Position numbers and translations under genes: made by a program
Shown here: in pieces, positions 49,598 through 58,300 of the stretch
How the letters are laid out: each line of letters opens with the position of its first letter
Numbering within the stretch: the stretch's first letter is position 1
From: Pannonibacter tanglangensis
GTDB taxonomy: Bacteria > Pseudomonadota > Alphaproteobacteria > Rhizobiales > Stappiaceae
NCBI RefSeq assembly: GCF_009915685.1
Contig: NZ_JAABLP010000003.1
DNA length: 64,000 bases
Strand: one strand, 5' to 3'
The notes under the pieces: model-generated
Told to the model about the DNA's origin: nothing
The model's input: the letters and a program-made list of their open reading frames with translations, nothing else
The model's database searches: none

Positions 49598-50770
49598 ATG
49601 AAGGGCATCAAGCTTCTTGCGGCACTTGGGCTTGCCGCAGCCACGGCAGGCACCAGCGGCGCCATGGCAGCTGACCTTCCGGTCGCTCCGGAGCCGGTTG
49701 ATTACGTTCGCGTCTGCGACGCCTTCGGCACGGGCTTCTTCTACATCCCGGGCACCGAGACCTGCCTGCGCATTTCCGGCCGCGTCCGCGCGGAATACCG
49801 CTTCAATGACTTCGGCGACCGTCCGAACGCCTGGAACCGCGCGTCGAACGGCACCAGCACCCGCGCCCGCGGCGTCGTGCGCTTCGATGCCCGCACGAAC
49901 ACCGAGTATGGCCTCGTGCGTTCCTACATCGACCTGTACCTGCAGCGCGATTCGGCCGCCGGCACCTTTACCGAGCTGGACAACGCCTTCATCCAGTTCG
50001 GCAACTTCACCTTCGGCCGCACCCAGTCCATGTACGACTTCTGGACCGGCTATTCCTACGGCAACTACCACACCCAGTACACCGACTACCGGAACTGGAT
50101 GGCGGCCTACACCGCCGCGCTCGGCAACGGCATCTCGGCAACCGTCTCGATCGAAGACGGCACGACCCGTCGCTGGAGCCTCGTCGGGGGCGGTGACGCC
50201 TATTCCGGGCATCGCCTGCCGGACCTCGTCGCCAACCTGCGCATCGAGCAGGGCTGGGGCTCGGCCCAGATCATGGGTGCCCTGCATGACGTCCGTTATG
50301 CCGCAGCCAACACCAAGGGCGACGTCGGCTTCGCCATCGGCGCCGGCATCCAGCTGAACGTGCCGGTGTTCGGCGCGACCGACAACTTCGCCATCCAGGC
50401 GATGTACGGCGACGGCGCCTCGGGCTACGTGCTCGACAGCTGGTCCGGCCTTGTCACCGCAACCGACGCCACGTTTGCCGGCGGTCGCAGCCACACCACC
50501 AAGGCCTGGTCGATCGGTGCCGGCTTCCTGCACAACTTCTCCGACCAGCTCGAAGGCAGCATCGAAGGTGGCTATGCCTCGATGGACGCCTTTGGCCGCG
50601 CCAACGACTTCACCCAGTGGGGTGGCAACCTCAACCTGATCTGGAAGCCGGTTGCCGGCCTCGGCATCGGTGGCGAGCTTGCCTACCGCATGCACGACCT
50701 GAACCGCGCCTCGGGCGTGCGTGATGCCGACGAGATGGCCGTCACGCTGCGCGTCGAGCGGAACTTCTGA
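49598..50770 (+). CDS. Outer-membrane porin, Omp2b-like (Rhizobiales porin family)
   Basis: Trimeric outer-membrane diffusion porin, 390 residues with a signal peptide MKGIKLLAALGLAAATAG...AMAADLP. The mature part starts PVAPEPVDYVRVCDAFGTGFFYIPGTETCLRISGRVRAEYRF, the family signature with a conserved Cys pair, followed by alternating amphipathic strands (RSYIDLYLQR, NAFIQFGNFTFGRTQSMYDFWTGYSYGNY) and the terminal aromatic ALRVERNF-type strand (TLRVERNF). ATG at 49598 with GGGGAAA upstream. A terminator follows. Expression may be set by its long leader. Confidence 0.96.
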   Translation: MKGIKLLAALGLAAATAGTSGAMAADLPVAPEPVDYVRVCDAFGTGFFYIPGTETCLRISGRVRAEYRFNDFGDRPNAWNRASNGTSTRARGVVRFDARTNTEYGLVRSYIDLYLQRDSAAGTFTELDNAFIQFGNFTFGRTQSMYDFWTGYSYGNYHTQYTDYRNWMAAYTAALGNGISATVSIEDGTTRRWSLVGGGDAYSGHRLPDLVANLRIEQGWGSAQIMGALHDVRYAAANTKGDVGFAIGAGIQLNVPVFGATDNFAIQAMYGDGASGYVLDSWSGLVTATDATFAGGRSHTTKAWSIGAGFLHNFSDQLEGSIEGGYASMDAFGRANDFTQWGGNLNLIWKPVAGLGIGGELAYRMHDLNRASGVRDADEMAVTLRVERNF

Positions 50771-50792
50771 TCCAGCGGGATCCGGAACGGAA

Positions 50793-50817
50793 AAGGCGGC
50801 CTCGGGCCGCCTTTTTT
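50793..50817 (+). terminator. Rho-independent terminator after the porin gene
   Basis: AAGGCGGCC-tcg-GGCCGCC hairpin followed by six T, 23 nt after the stop. Confidence 0.92.
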
Positions 50818-50904
50818 GTATGTCCGGGGATGTTCGCCGGGACGCAAGACGCCATGCAGCCTGCCGAAGGCCGCGACTGCAGGGCATCGCGACCGCAGGA
50901 GAGC

Positions 50905-52842
50905 TCAGCGGCGCCCGAACAGGCGCTCGATGTCGGCGAGCTTCAGCTCGATCCAGGTCGGGCGGCCGTGATTGCACTGGCCCGACAGGGGCGTGGCCTC
51001 CATCTCGCGGAGCAGCGCGTCCATTTCCTCCACCCGCATCCGGCGACCGGCGCGAATGGAGCCGTGACAGGCCATGGTTGCCGCCACATGGTCAAGACGT
51101 TCGCGCAGACCGGTGGCGCTGTCCCATTCGGCCAGCTCGTCCACGAGGTCGCGGACGAGCGCCCGGACATCGAGGCCCTTCAGCATGGCCGGGGTCTCGC
51201 GCACGGCGATCGCACCGGGACCAAAGGGCTCCAGCACCAGTCCGGCGGCCTCCAGCGCCTCGGCATGCTCGGCCAGCCGCCCGACATCTTCCTCCGGCAG
51301 TTCCACGATCTCGGGGATGAGCAGCAGCTGGCGCGGCACGTCCCGGCGGGCAAGCTGTTCCTTCAGCCGCTCGTAGACAAGCCGCTCATGGGCGGCGTGC
51401 TGGTCGACGATGACGACGCCGTCGCGGGTCTGCGACAGGATGTAGGTCTCGTGCACCTGCGCACGCGGCGCACCGAGCGGTCGCGCCAGCCGGTCCTCGT
51501 CAAGCGGCGCGGCATGGGCGCGGGCATCGGCCGAGGGTCCAGCCAGCATGGCCAGCGCAGGCGCGAGCCCGGCCAGCGCCTCCTGCCCCGCCTCGCCGAG
51601 GCCGGCAGGCCGGTCGAGCGGCCGGAATGCGGACTGGCGCCAGTCGCCAGGGCCAGAGCCGGGGCCAAAGCCGGGGCCTGAGCCGGGGCCGAAGCCGGGG
51701 CCGGCGCGGCCGGGCTCTCCCCAGCTGCGCCCGGCTGTCTCACCGCCCCGCTCCGCGGTCGCAGGTCCCTGCCCCGTCCAGCCGCCTGCGGGAGCTGCCG
51801 GGCGGAGCACCTGCAGGGCCGCCGTTGCGTTCGCCGTCGAGGCCCGGTGGCCAGCCTGGACGAGGGCGTGTTTCAGGGCCCCGACCAGCAGGCCACGGAC
51901 GAGCTGGCCGTCACGAAAGCGCACGTCGGCCTTGGCCGGGTGGACATTGACGTCCACATGGCCCGGATCGAGATCAATGTAGAGCACCACGACCGGATGA
52001 CGGTCGCGGGCGAGCACGTCGGCATAGGCGCCGCGCAGACCGGAGAGGAGCAGCTTGTCCTTCACCGGACGGCCATTGACGTAGAAGAACTGCTGTTGTG
52101 CCGTGCCGCGGTGATAGGTGGGCAGACCGGCAAAGCCCGTCAGCCGGACGCCCTCGCGCACCGCATCGATGCGCATCGCGTTGTCGAGGAACTCGTCGCC
52201 GACGACCTGCGCCAGCCGGGCGAGCCGGGGATCCTCGCCGCGCGCCGCCGGCCAGGCCAGGGTCTGCCGGTCGGATCCCGACAGGGCGAACCCGACCTCG
52301 GGACAGGCGAGCGCGATGCGCCGCACGACTTCGGTGATCGCGGCCGCTTCGGCGCGGTCCGACTTCAGGAACTTCAGCCGGGCCGGCGTGGCAAAGAACA
52401 GGTCGCGCACCTCGACCTGGGTGCCAAGACCGCGCGCCGCCGGTTCGGGACGCCCTTCGACGCCGCCGGAGACCTCGATGCGCCAGGCATGCGGCTCGTC
52501 CCGATGCCGGGTGGTGATGGCGAGGCGGGCCACCGAACCGATGGACGGCAGGGCCTCGCCGCGAAAGCCCAGCGTGCGGATGTCGAACAGGTTCTCGTCG
52601 CTGAGCTTGGAGGTGCAATGGCGGCGCACGGCGAGGGCCAGGTCGGCAGCGGTCATGCCTGAGCCGTCGTCAGCCACCCGGATGAGGGTCTTGCCGCCGG
52701 CTGCCGTGACGATCTCGATGTTGCGGGCGCCGGCATCGACCGCATTCTCGACCAGTTCCTTGACCACGCTGGCGGGGCGCTCGATCACCTCGCCGGCGGC
52801 GATGCGGTTGATCACCGCCTCGCCGAGTTGCCTGACTGCCAT
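50905..52842 (-). CDS. mutL: DNA mismatch repair protein MutL
   Basis: GHKL ATPase of mismatch repair, 645 residues. The N-terminal ATPase has IAAGEVIERPASVVKELVENAVDAGA (about 14-39), VADDGSGMTAADL, TSKLSDENLF and TLGFRGEALPSIGSVARL. A long Gly/Pro linker with repeated GPGSGPGFGPG units is near residues 375-400. The C-terminal domain has DQHAAHERLVYERL, the DQHA-x2-E-x4-E pattern of MutL proteins with their own nicking endonuclease. ATG at 52842. No mutS or mutH is in the window. Divergent from the HAD gene at 53.0 kb. Confidence 0.96.
   Translation of the reverse strand: MAVRQLGEAVINRIAAGEVIERPASVVKELVENAVDAGARNIEIVTAAGGKTLIRVADDGSGMTAADLALAVRRHCTSKLSDENLFDIRTLGFRGEALPSIGSVARLAITTRHRDEPHAWRIEVSGGVEGRPEPAARGLGTQVEVRDLFFATPARLKFLKSDRAEAAAITEVVRRIALACPEVGFALSGSDRQTLAWPAARGEDPRLARLAQVVGDEFLDNAMRIDAVREGVRLTGFAGLPTYHRGTAQQQFFYVNGRPVKDKLLLSGLRGAYADVLARDRHPVVVLYIDLDPGHVDVNVHPAKADVRFRDGQLVRGLLVGALKHALVQAGHRASTANATAALQVLRPAAPAGGWTGQGPATAERGGETAGRSWGEPGRAGPGFGPGSGPGFGPGSGPGDWRQSAFRPLDRPAGLGEAGQEALAGLAPALAMLAGPSADARAHAAPLDEDRLARPLGAPRAQVHETYILSQTRDGVVIVDQHAAHERLVYERLKEQLARRDVPRQLLLIPEIVELPEEDVGRLAEHAEALEAAGLVLEPFGPGAIAVRETPAMLKGLDVRALVRDLVDELAEWDSATGLRERLDHVAATMACHGSIRAGRRMRVEEMDALLREMEATPLSGQCNHGRPTWIELKLADIERLFGRR
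51654..51703. repeat. 12-bp repeat encoding the MutL GPGxGPGF linker
   Basis: GCCGGGGCC-type units repeat with a roughly 12-nt period in the mutL linker, giving alternating Gly-Pro-Gly-Ser and Gly-Pro-Gly-Phe. Confidence 0.65.
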
Positions 52843-53040
52843 GTCGCCTTCGCTGCTCCGCCTTCGCTGCTCCGCCTGCGGTTCCGGGCGGCCCCGCCGG
52901 TCGCGGAGAGGGCCATCGACGATCCGTGCCGGCCGTCCCCGGTTCCGCCCGGGGCCGGCTTCGTATATGGTCCGCCGCACCAGGGCCGGACAAGGTTCCG
53001 ATTCCTCCCCATTGTACCAGATCAGTCCGAGAGATCCCCC

Positions 53041-53913
53041 ATGAACGCCATTGCCCCGCTTCTCGTCCCCGGCCTGCGCACGCTTGCGCAGGACTACACC
53101 GGCATCCTCAGCGATGTCTGGGGCGTCCTGCACAATGGCATCAAGGCCTTCGGACCGGCGCATGAGGCGCTGTCGCGCTATCGCGCGGAGACCGGGGGCT
53201 GCGTCATCCTGATCACCAACGCCCCCCGCCCGGCCGCGCAGATCCATGAGCAGCTGGCGAACTTCGCCATCCCGCGCGGCTCCTATGACGACATCGTCAC
53301 CTCGGGCGACGTGACCCGGGCGATGATCGCCGCGCGTCCCGGCACGGGGGTGCTGCACATCGGGGCCGACCGCGACGTCCCGATCTACGACGGGCTCGAC
53401 ATCCGTCTGACCTCCGAGGACGAGGCGGCGCTGATCAGCTGCACGGGCCTGTTCGACGACGAGGTGGAGACGCCGGATGACTACCGCGACCAGCTGACCC
53501 GACTGGTCCGCCGCGGCCTGCCGATGGTCTGCGCCAATCCGGACATCGTCGTGGAGCGGGGCGAGAAGCTGATCTGGTGCGCGGGCGCACTGGCCCGGCT
53601 CTACGAGGATCTTGGCGGCACGGTGCATCTCCTGGGCAAGCCGCATGCGCCGATCTATGACGCGGCGCTGGCGCGGATGGCCGACCTCCAGGGCGACCGG
53701 TTCAACCGCGACACCGTGCTTGCGATCGGCGACGGGTTGCCGACCGACATCCGCGGCGCCGATTCGCAGGACCTCGACGTGCTGTTCGTGACCGCCGGCA
53801 TCCACGCCGCCGACTTCGGCCCGAGCGACACGCCGGACGAGGCGCTGATCCGCCGCCGTCTGGCCGAGGAAGGCCTCTCCGCCCGCGCGGCCGTTCCGCG
53901 CCTGTGCTGGTGA
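53041..53913 (+). CDS. HAD-superfamily class IIA hydrolase (TIGR01459 type)
   Basis: HAD phosphatase with a class IIA cap, 290 residues, of the NagD-like TIGR01459 group. It starts MNAIAPLLVPGLRTLAQDYTGILSDVWGVLHNGIKAFGPAHEAL; the nucleophile Asp is in LSDVWGVLHNG (about residue 25), with ITNAPRP (motif II), LLGKPHAPIYDAAL (motif III) and LAIGDGLPTDIRGADSQDLDVLFVTAGIHA (motif IV). The ATG is preceded by GAGAGATCCCCC. Substrate unknown; a phosphatase for sugar or nucleotide phosphates is typical. Confidence 0.93.
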   Translation: MNAIAPLLVPGLRTLAQDYTGILSDVWGVLHNGIKAFGPAHEALSRYRAETGGCVILITNAPRPAAQIHEQLANFAIPRGSYDDIVTSGDVTRAMIAARPGTGVLHIGADRDVPIYDGLDIRLTSEDEAALISCTGLFDDEVETPDDYRDQLTRLVRRGLPMVCANPDIVVERGEKLIWCAGALARLYEDLGGTVHLLGKPHAPIYDAALARMADLQGDRFNRDTVLAIGDGLPTDIRGADSQDLDVLFVTAGIHAADFGPSDTPDEALIRRRLAEEGLSARAAVPRLCW

Positions 53914-53941
53914 AACTCTAGTCAGCGCGGCCCTGACAGGG

Positions 53942-53983
53942 GCGACATGCCTGGGGCGACATGACAGCAGCGACATGACAGAA
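53942..53983. repeat. 14-bp minisatellite
   Basis: GCGACATG recurs at 53942, 53956 and 53970 with an exact 14-nt period. It lies in the gap between the convergent HAD and cheZ-like genes, next to a strong hairpin. Confidence 0.7.
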
Positions 53984-54013
53984 CGGCCGGAGCAGATGCC
54001 TGCTCCGGCCGTT
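53982..54013. terminator. Bidirectional-looking hairpin between HAD and cheZ-like genes
   Basis: AACGGCCGGAGCAG pairs exactly with CTGCTCCGGCCGTT across ATGC, 14 bp of stem. There is no strong T-run on either side; its convergent position suggests a shared terminator. Confidence 0.65.
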
Positions 54014-54038
54014 GCAAATTCTGCGGTGATGGACCGGA

Positions 54039-54716
54039 CTAGCGGAACAGCTTGTCGATGTCGGCCTGTGCATCGGTGCCGAGCATGGCATCGATGTCAT
54101 CCTGGGACACGCCCTCGCCCGCCATCTGCGGACCGTGGAGGATCAGCTCGCGCTTGCGGCGCTCCTCCGCGCTCTCTTCCAGCTCCGGTTCCATCGTTTC
54201 GATGATGCGCAGCTTCTCGACGAAGTTGGTCACGCGCTGATCAATGTAGTTCAGCGTCGAGACGACCTTGGAGATGCGCTGGCCGGTGATGTCCTGGAAG
54301 GCGCAGGCCTCGAAGATCTCGATCATCTTGGCGTTGACGAGATCCTGATAGGCTGCGGCATCGGATGTGTCCGCCCCCATGATCTCCTCGGCTGCCGCCA
54401 TGATCGTGTGCGTGGCCGACTCGGTCGACTCGACGATGGCGTCGAGTTCACGTCCGGCCTGCGGGATGCGCTGGGATTTCATGTCATTCGCGCGAAGGGC
54501 AGTAATCTCTTCCTTCATGCGGGTGATCTCGTGGGCGATTGCCGTGAGTTCACCAGTGACTGCCGGCTGAACCGCCAGCAGGAAATCATGCATGGATCCC
54601 GTCATCACTTCCGCAAGCTGCATGACGTCCTTCAAACCGACATCACCGCCGCGGTCGCGATTCTTTTCGAGAAATTCGATCACGCGAACCACGTTTTCAC
54701 GTGTCATCGTGGCCAT
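54039..54716 (-). CDS. CheZ-like chemotaxis protein phosphatase
   Basis: Likely phosphatase that removes phosphate from CheY. The 225 residues are almost all helical, with a long coiled-coil hairpin around EACAFQDITGQRISKVVSTLNYIDQRV (about residues 137-163), which contains the CheZ active-site pattern QDITGQ (acidic residue and catalytic Gln). The C-terminal tail carries VSQDDIDAMLGTDAQADIDKLF, two peptides resembling the CheY-docking sequence of CheZ and FliM. ATG preceded by AAGGAGG. cheY lies 189 bp upstream on the same strand. Confidence 0.87.
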   Translation of the reverse strand: MATMTRENVVRVIEFLEKNRDRGGDVGLKDVMQLAEVMTGSMHDFLLAVQPAVTGELTAIAHEITRMKEEITALRANDMKSQRIPQAGRELDAIVESTESATHTIMAAAEEIMGADTSDAAAYQDLVNAKMIEIFEACAFQDITGQRISKVVSTLNYIDQRVTNFVEKLRIIETMEPELEESAEERRKRELILHGPQMAGEGVSQDDIDAMLGTDAQADIDKLFR

Positions 54717-54905
54717 TGTTCAGCCCTCCTTGTTATTCCCGGAAAGCGGAAGCGCCTGCCCAGCTGCCTTGGACAAGATGCGTTGAACGGTCTCCTGCCG
54801 GTTATGTGCCATCCGGCTTGGGGAAACCCGCGTGTTCTTCCTGATCCGGGGGTCGCACTCGGGCGGGTGCGCCCACCGCGCCCCGCCTGGGTGCAATGCC
54901 TGCAA

Positions 54906-55289
54906 TCAGTCCGCGAACACCGCCTCGATCTTGCCCTTCAGGGTCTGGGCATTGAACGGCTTCACGATGTAGTTGTTCACGCCGGCCTTCTTGGCGGCGA
55001 TCACGTTTTCGGTCTTGGATTCTGCCGTGACCATGATGAACGGGGTCTTCGACAGGCTGGCATCCGCACGAACCTGCTTCAGCAGTTCGTAGCCAGTCAT
55101 CGGCTCCATGTTCCAGTCGGAAATCACCAGACCGTACTTGCGCTGCTTCATCTTCTCCAGCGCCTCGGTGCCGTCAGCGGCATCGTCGATATCTTCGAAA
55201 CCGAGCTGCTTCAGCAGGTTCCGAATAATCCGGATCATAGTCTTGTAATCATCGACCACGAGGACCGGCATCTGAAGATCAAGGGCCAT
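54906..55289 (-). CDS. cheY: CheY-like single-domain response regulator
   Basis: Receiver-only protein of 127 residues. The acidic pocket is VLVVDDYKTM (Asp-Asp, about 12-13), the phosphorylation Asp is in LVISDWNMEPMTGYELL (about 57), Thr in FIMVTAESK (about 88) and Lys in NNYIVKPFNAQTLKGKI (about 110). The GLVISDWNM and GVNNYIVKPF blocks are those of chemotaxis CheY. ATG with GGAG upstream. With the cheZ-like gene behind it, it forms a signal and shut-off pair. Confidence 0.95.
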   Translation of the reverse strand: MALDLQMPVLVVDDYKTMIRIIRNLLKQLGFEDIDDAADGTEALEKMKQRKYGLVISDWNMEPMTGYELLKQVRADASLSKTPFIMVTAESKTENVIAAKKAGVNNYIVKPFNAQTLKGKIEAVFAD

Positions 55290-55405
55290 CGTCTACTCCA
55301 TACTGTCAACTACGCGGCCCTTGGCAGGGCCTTATGACGCGATCTGACCAAACAGGAGAGTGACACGTTCCTGTGTCCTCGCCTCCCCATACTCTGGTCA
55401 ATTTA

Positions 55406-55429
55406 AACGGTGGCCCTGAAAAGACCGTT
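55406..55429. promoter_or_regulatory. Inverted repeat AACGGT-N12-ACCGTT between cheY and the MaoC gene
   Basis: Perfect 6-bp half sites with TTAA on the flanks, in the 249-bp divergent region. It is not a CtrA box (spacer wrong). Candidate operator only. Confidence 0.35.
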
Positions 55430-55538
55430 AATGGCGAAAGGCTTTTTTCTTGGCCGAAAGCCGTATTGAAGCGCAGGCGCCACCCGCTTAGCTTCCGTCC
55501 CTGTCCAGAGAGGCTTCCGGGACAGGGGACGGACCAGA

Positions 55539-55985
55539 ATGCTTGAATTACGCCGACTTTGTTACGAAGACCTTGAGGTGGGCATGACGGAGATCCTGAC
55601 GAAGCATGTCAGTTCTTCAGATGTTGTCGGTTTTGCCGAGGTTTCCGGCGATCGCAACCCGATCCACCTCTCGGAGCATTTCGCCGCGCGAACCCCGTTC
55701 CGGACCCGCATCGCCCATGGCCTCTACACCGCGAGCCTCATCTCGGCGGTGCTGGGGACGCGCTTGCCGGGTCCCGGGGCGATCTACCTGTCGCAGACGC
55801 TGAACTTCAAGGCGCCGGTCCGCATCGGGGATGACGTCACGGTCACCGTCACCGTGACCGAGCTGCTCGAACGGGGCAACCGGGCCCGTCTCAGCTGCAT
55901 CTGCAGCGTCGGCGACACGGTCGTGCTGGAGGGTGAGGCCATGGTCAAGGTCCCCTCGCGGGACGACGAAGCGCTCCGGATCTGA
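55539..55985 (+). CDS. MaoC-family hydratase
   Basis: Single hot-dog-fold (R)-enoyl-CoA hydratase-type protein, 148 residues. The hydratase motif is FAEVSGDRNPIHLSEHFAARTPFRTRIAHGLYTASLISAVLGTRLPGPGAIYL (Asp and His catalytic pair about residues 36 and 41). This is the short MaoC/PhaJ-like form used in beta-oxidation, polyhydroxyalkanoate supply or other CoA pathways. No fatty-acid gene adjoins it, so the pathway is open. Divergent from cheY. Confidence 0.91.
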   Translation: MLELRRLCYEDLEVGMTEILTKHVSSSDVVGFAEVSGDRNPIHLSEHFAARTPFRTRIAHGLYTASLISAVLGTRLPGPGAIYLSQTLNFKAPVRIGDDVTVTVTVTELLERGNRARLSCICSVGDTVVLEGEAMVKVPSRDDEALRI

Positions 55986-56105
55986 TCCCGCGCTGCAGCT
56001 TGACCTTTCGGATCGAAACCGGCAGGGTCCGGCGCGCCGCCTGATGTCCCGACCTGCTGCCCCCGCGCAGCGGCATCCGGCCCGTTCCGACCCGCCAGGT
56101 TTCCA

Positions 56106-57107
56106 GTGCCAATGACCGACCTTCACCCGCCGTTCGTCCATGCCGAAGATCTTGATCATTTTCCGCAGCACCTGAAGGGCGGCGTGGTCGCGATCGGCAA
56201 TTTCGACGGCGTGCACCGCGGCCACCGCATCGTGCTCGAGCAGGCGATGGACATCGCGCGCGCGGCCGGGGCCCCCGTCTATGCCATGACGTTCGAGCCG
56301 CATCCGCGCACGGTGTTCAACCCCGACGCTCCGGTGTTCCGGCTCACCCCCCGGCAGGCCAAGGCAGCGGTGATGGAAGCCTTCGGGCTGGACGGCGTGC
56401 TCGTGCTGCCCTTCACCCGCGACTTTGCCGGTCTTGCGGCGTCGGACTTCGTCGAACGCATCCTGATCAGCAGCCTCGGCATCCGTCACGCGGTGACGGG
56501 CCACGACTTCCACTTCGGCAAGGGTCGCGCCGGCACGCCGGACTTCCTGCGCCAGTCCGGCGCCGCGCACGGCTTCGGCGTCACCATCGTTGCCGCCGAG
56601 ACGGACGAAGGCGGGGCCATCATCTCCTCCTCGCGCATCCGCGCGGCGCTGGCCGAGGGCGACATCGCGCTCGCCAACGGGTTGCTTGGGTACCGCTGGT
56701 TCGTTGAAGCCGAGGTCCGGCACGGCGAGAAGCGCGGGCGTGATCTCGGGTATCCGACCGCCAACCTGCGCCTCGCCGACAACTGCCCGCTGCGCCATGG
56801 CATCTATGCCGTGCGGGTGCTTGTCGACGGCAAGCCGGTGGACGGCGTTGCGAGCTACGGCCGCCGGCCGACCTTCGACAATGGCGCGCCACTCCTGGAA
56901 GTGTTCCTGTTCGATTTTTCGGGCGACCTTTACGGCAAGGTCCTGCGGGTGAGCCTCGTCTCCTACCTGCGGCCGGAAGAGCGCTTCGACAGCATCGAGG
57001 CGCTGATCGCCCAGATGGACCGTGACAGCGCCGAGGCGCGGGCAGCCCTGGCCGCGATGCAGCCGCTGTCGCCGCTCGACCTCACGCTCGGCAGTGTGCC
57101 GTTGTGA
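56106..57107 (+). CDS. ribF: Bifunctional riboflavin kinase / FAD synthetase
   Basis: Makes FMN then FAD. The 333 residues have the N-terminal adenylyltransferase domain with AIGNFDGVHRGHRIVLEQA (about residues 28-46), TFEPHPRTVF and TGHDFHFGKGRAGTPDFL, and the C-terminal kinase domain with GYPTANLRL (about 218), HGIYAVRV, GRRPTFDNG and EVFLFDFSGDLYGK. GTG at 56106 is taken; ATG two codons later (56112) is almost as likely. The stop overlaps the transporter start (GTGA). Confidence 0.97.
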   Translation: MPMTDLHPPFVHAEDLDHFPQHLKGGVVAIGNFDGVHRGHRIVLEQAMDIARAAGAPVYAMTFEPHPRTVFNPDAPVFRLTPRQAKAAVMEAFGLDGVLVLPFTRDFAGLAASDFVERILISSLGIRHAVTGHDFHFGKGRAGTPDFLRQSGAAHGFGVTIVAAETDEGGAIISSSRIRAALAEGDIALANGLLGYRWFVEAEVRHGEKRGRDLGYPTANLRLADNCPLRHGIYAVRVLVDGKPVDGVASYGRRPTFDNGAPLLEVFLFDFSGDLYGKVLRVSLVSYLRPEERFDSIEALIAQMDRDSAEARAALAAMQPLSPLDLTLGSVPL

Positions 57108-58039
57108 GCTCAGGCGGCGCCGCGCCCGCAGCCATGCCGCCGGAACGGCCGGGGGATGTCTTCCAGGGCATCCTGTTCATGATCGCCGGGATGGGTGTGG
57201 TCCCGCTGATGGATGTGCTGGCGAAGATCCTCGCCGGCCACATCCCCGCGCTTGAAGTCTCGTTCTCGCGGTTTTTCTTTCAGGCCCTGATCACGGTGGC
57301 CATCGCGCTCGTGTGGGCGCGCAGCCTTGCCACGCTGAGACCCCAGCGCTGGGGCGTCAACCTGCTGCGGGGCGCGCTCCTGTCGGGGGCGACGCTCAGC
57401 TTCTTCACCGCGCTGAAGGTGATGCCGCTGGCCGACGCGATCGCGATCTTCTTCGTCGAACCGATGATCCTGACGGCGCTGTCGGCGATCTTCCTGAAGG
57501 AGCACGTCGGGCCGCGCCGCTGGGCGGCCGTGGCGGTGGGGCTGCTTGGCGCCATGCTGATCATCCGCCCGAGCTTTGCCGCTTTCGGCGTGTCCGCCCT
57601 CCTGCCGCTCGTCACCGCAACGCTGTTTGCGCTCTACCTGCTCATCACGCGGAAGCTGGCGGGCGAGGACAGCCTGCTGTCGATGCAGTTCACGACCGCC
57701 CTGGGGGGATGTCTGACGCTCGGCGTGATCCTGCTTGCGGCCTGGGCCACCGGCATCGGCGGCTTCGTGCCTGTCGTTCCGGGCTCCATTGACGTGCTGA
57801 TGATGGTGGGCATCGGCCTCATCTCCTTCATCAGCCATGGCTTCATCGTACGGGCCTTTGCGCTTGCCCCCGCCTCCGTGCTCGCGCCGTTCAACTATCT
57901 GGAAATCGTCAGCGCAACGCTGTTCGGCTACCTGATCTTCGGGGATTTCCCGGACCTGCCGACCTGGGGCGGCATTGCGCTGATCGTCGCCAGTGGCCTC
58001 TACATCGCGCACCGGGAACGGCTGCGGGCCAGCACCTGA
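57104..58039 (+). CDS. EamA/DMT-superfamily transporter
   Basis: Inner-membrane transporter with about ten helices, 311 residues, of the drug/metabolite (EamA, RhaT-like) superfamily. Two repeats of five helices are seen, for example FMIAGMGVVPLMDVLAKILAG and FNYLEIVSATLFGYLIFGDFPDLPTWGGIALIVASGLYIAHRE near the end. The start is GTG in the GTGA overlap with the ribF stop, so the two are coupled, which hints at riboflavin or FAD-related export or simply shared transcription. Substrate unknown. Confidence 0.9.
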   Translation: MSSGGAAPAAMPPERPGDVFQGILFMIAGMGVVPLMDVLAKILAGHIPALEVSFSRFFFQALITVAIALVWARSLATLRPQRWGVNLLRGALLSGATLSFFTALKVMPLADAIAIFFVEPMILTALSAIFLKEHVGPRRWAAVAVGLLGAMLIIRPSFAAFGVSALLPLVTATLFALYLLITRKLAGEDSLLSMQFTTALGGCLTLGVILLAAWATGIGGFVPVVPGSIDVLMMVGIGLISFISHGFIVRAFALAPASVLAPFNYLEIVSATLFGYLIFGDFPDLPTWGGIALIVASGLYIAHRERLRAST

Positions 58040-58198
58040 GCCTGTCCAGCTCGGCCCTCTCGCAACGTCCGCCGGCGCGGGCAGCGCGCCTGCCGGCGCA
58101 ACCCCAGCCCGCACCGACAGGACCAAAGCAGCCTGAGCCTGCATTTTTCGCTCAAAAGTAGACATGACACGCCACAAGCGCGCCAAGGCTGCGCTGCG

Positions 58199-58244
58199 TT
58201 GATCTGGATCAAGTTCCCATAAGGTAATTTTCAATAAATTGAAA
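58199..58244 (+). promoter_or_regulatory. FNR/FixK-type class II promoter
   Basis: TTGATCTGGATCAA (58199-58212) is an exact FNR/FixK box. Its centre (58205.5) is 41.5 bp before position 58247, and a -10-like TAAATT lies at 58235-58240, exactly where a class II activator site needs it. A second inverted repeat, TTTCAAT-AA-ATTGAAA (58229-58244), covers the -10. Strong candidate for oxygen- or NO-controlled activation of the two genes after 58301. Confidence 0.75.
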
Positions 58245-58300
58245 CTGTTCGGTCATCCCCTCACACGAGACGGGTGAAGCCGGACAACAGGGAGCGAACC

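Noticed and set aside
52843..53976. Upstream extension of the mutL frame by 378 codons
   Set aside because: It overlaps the HAD gene on the other strand and lacks similarity; the MutL family starts at MAVRQLGEAVINRIAAGE.
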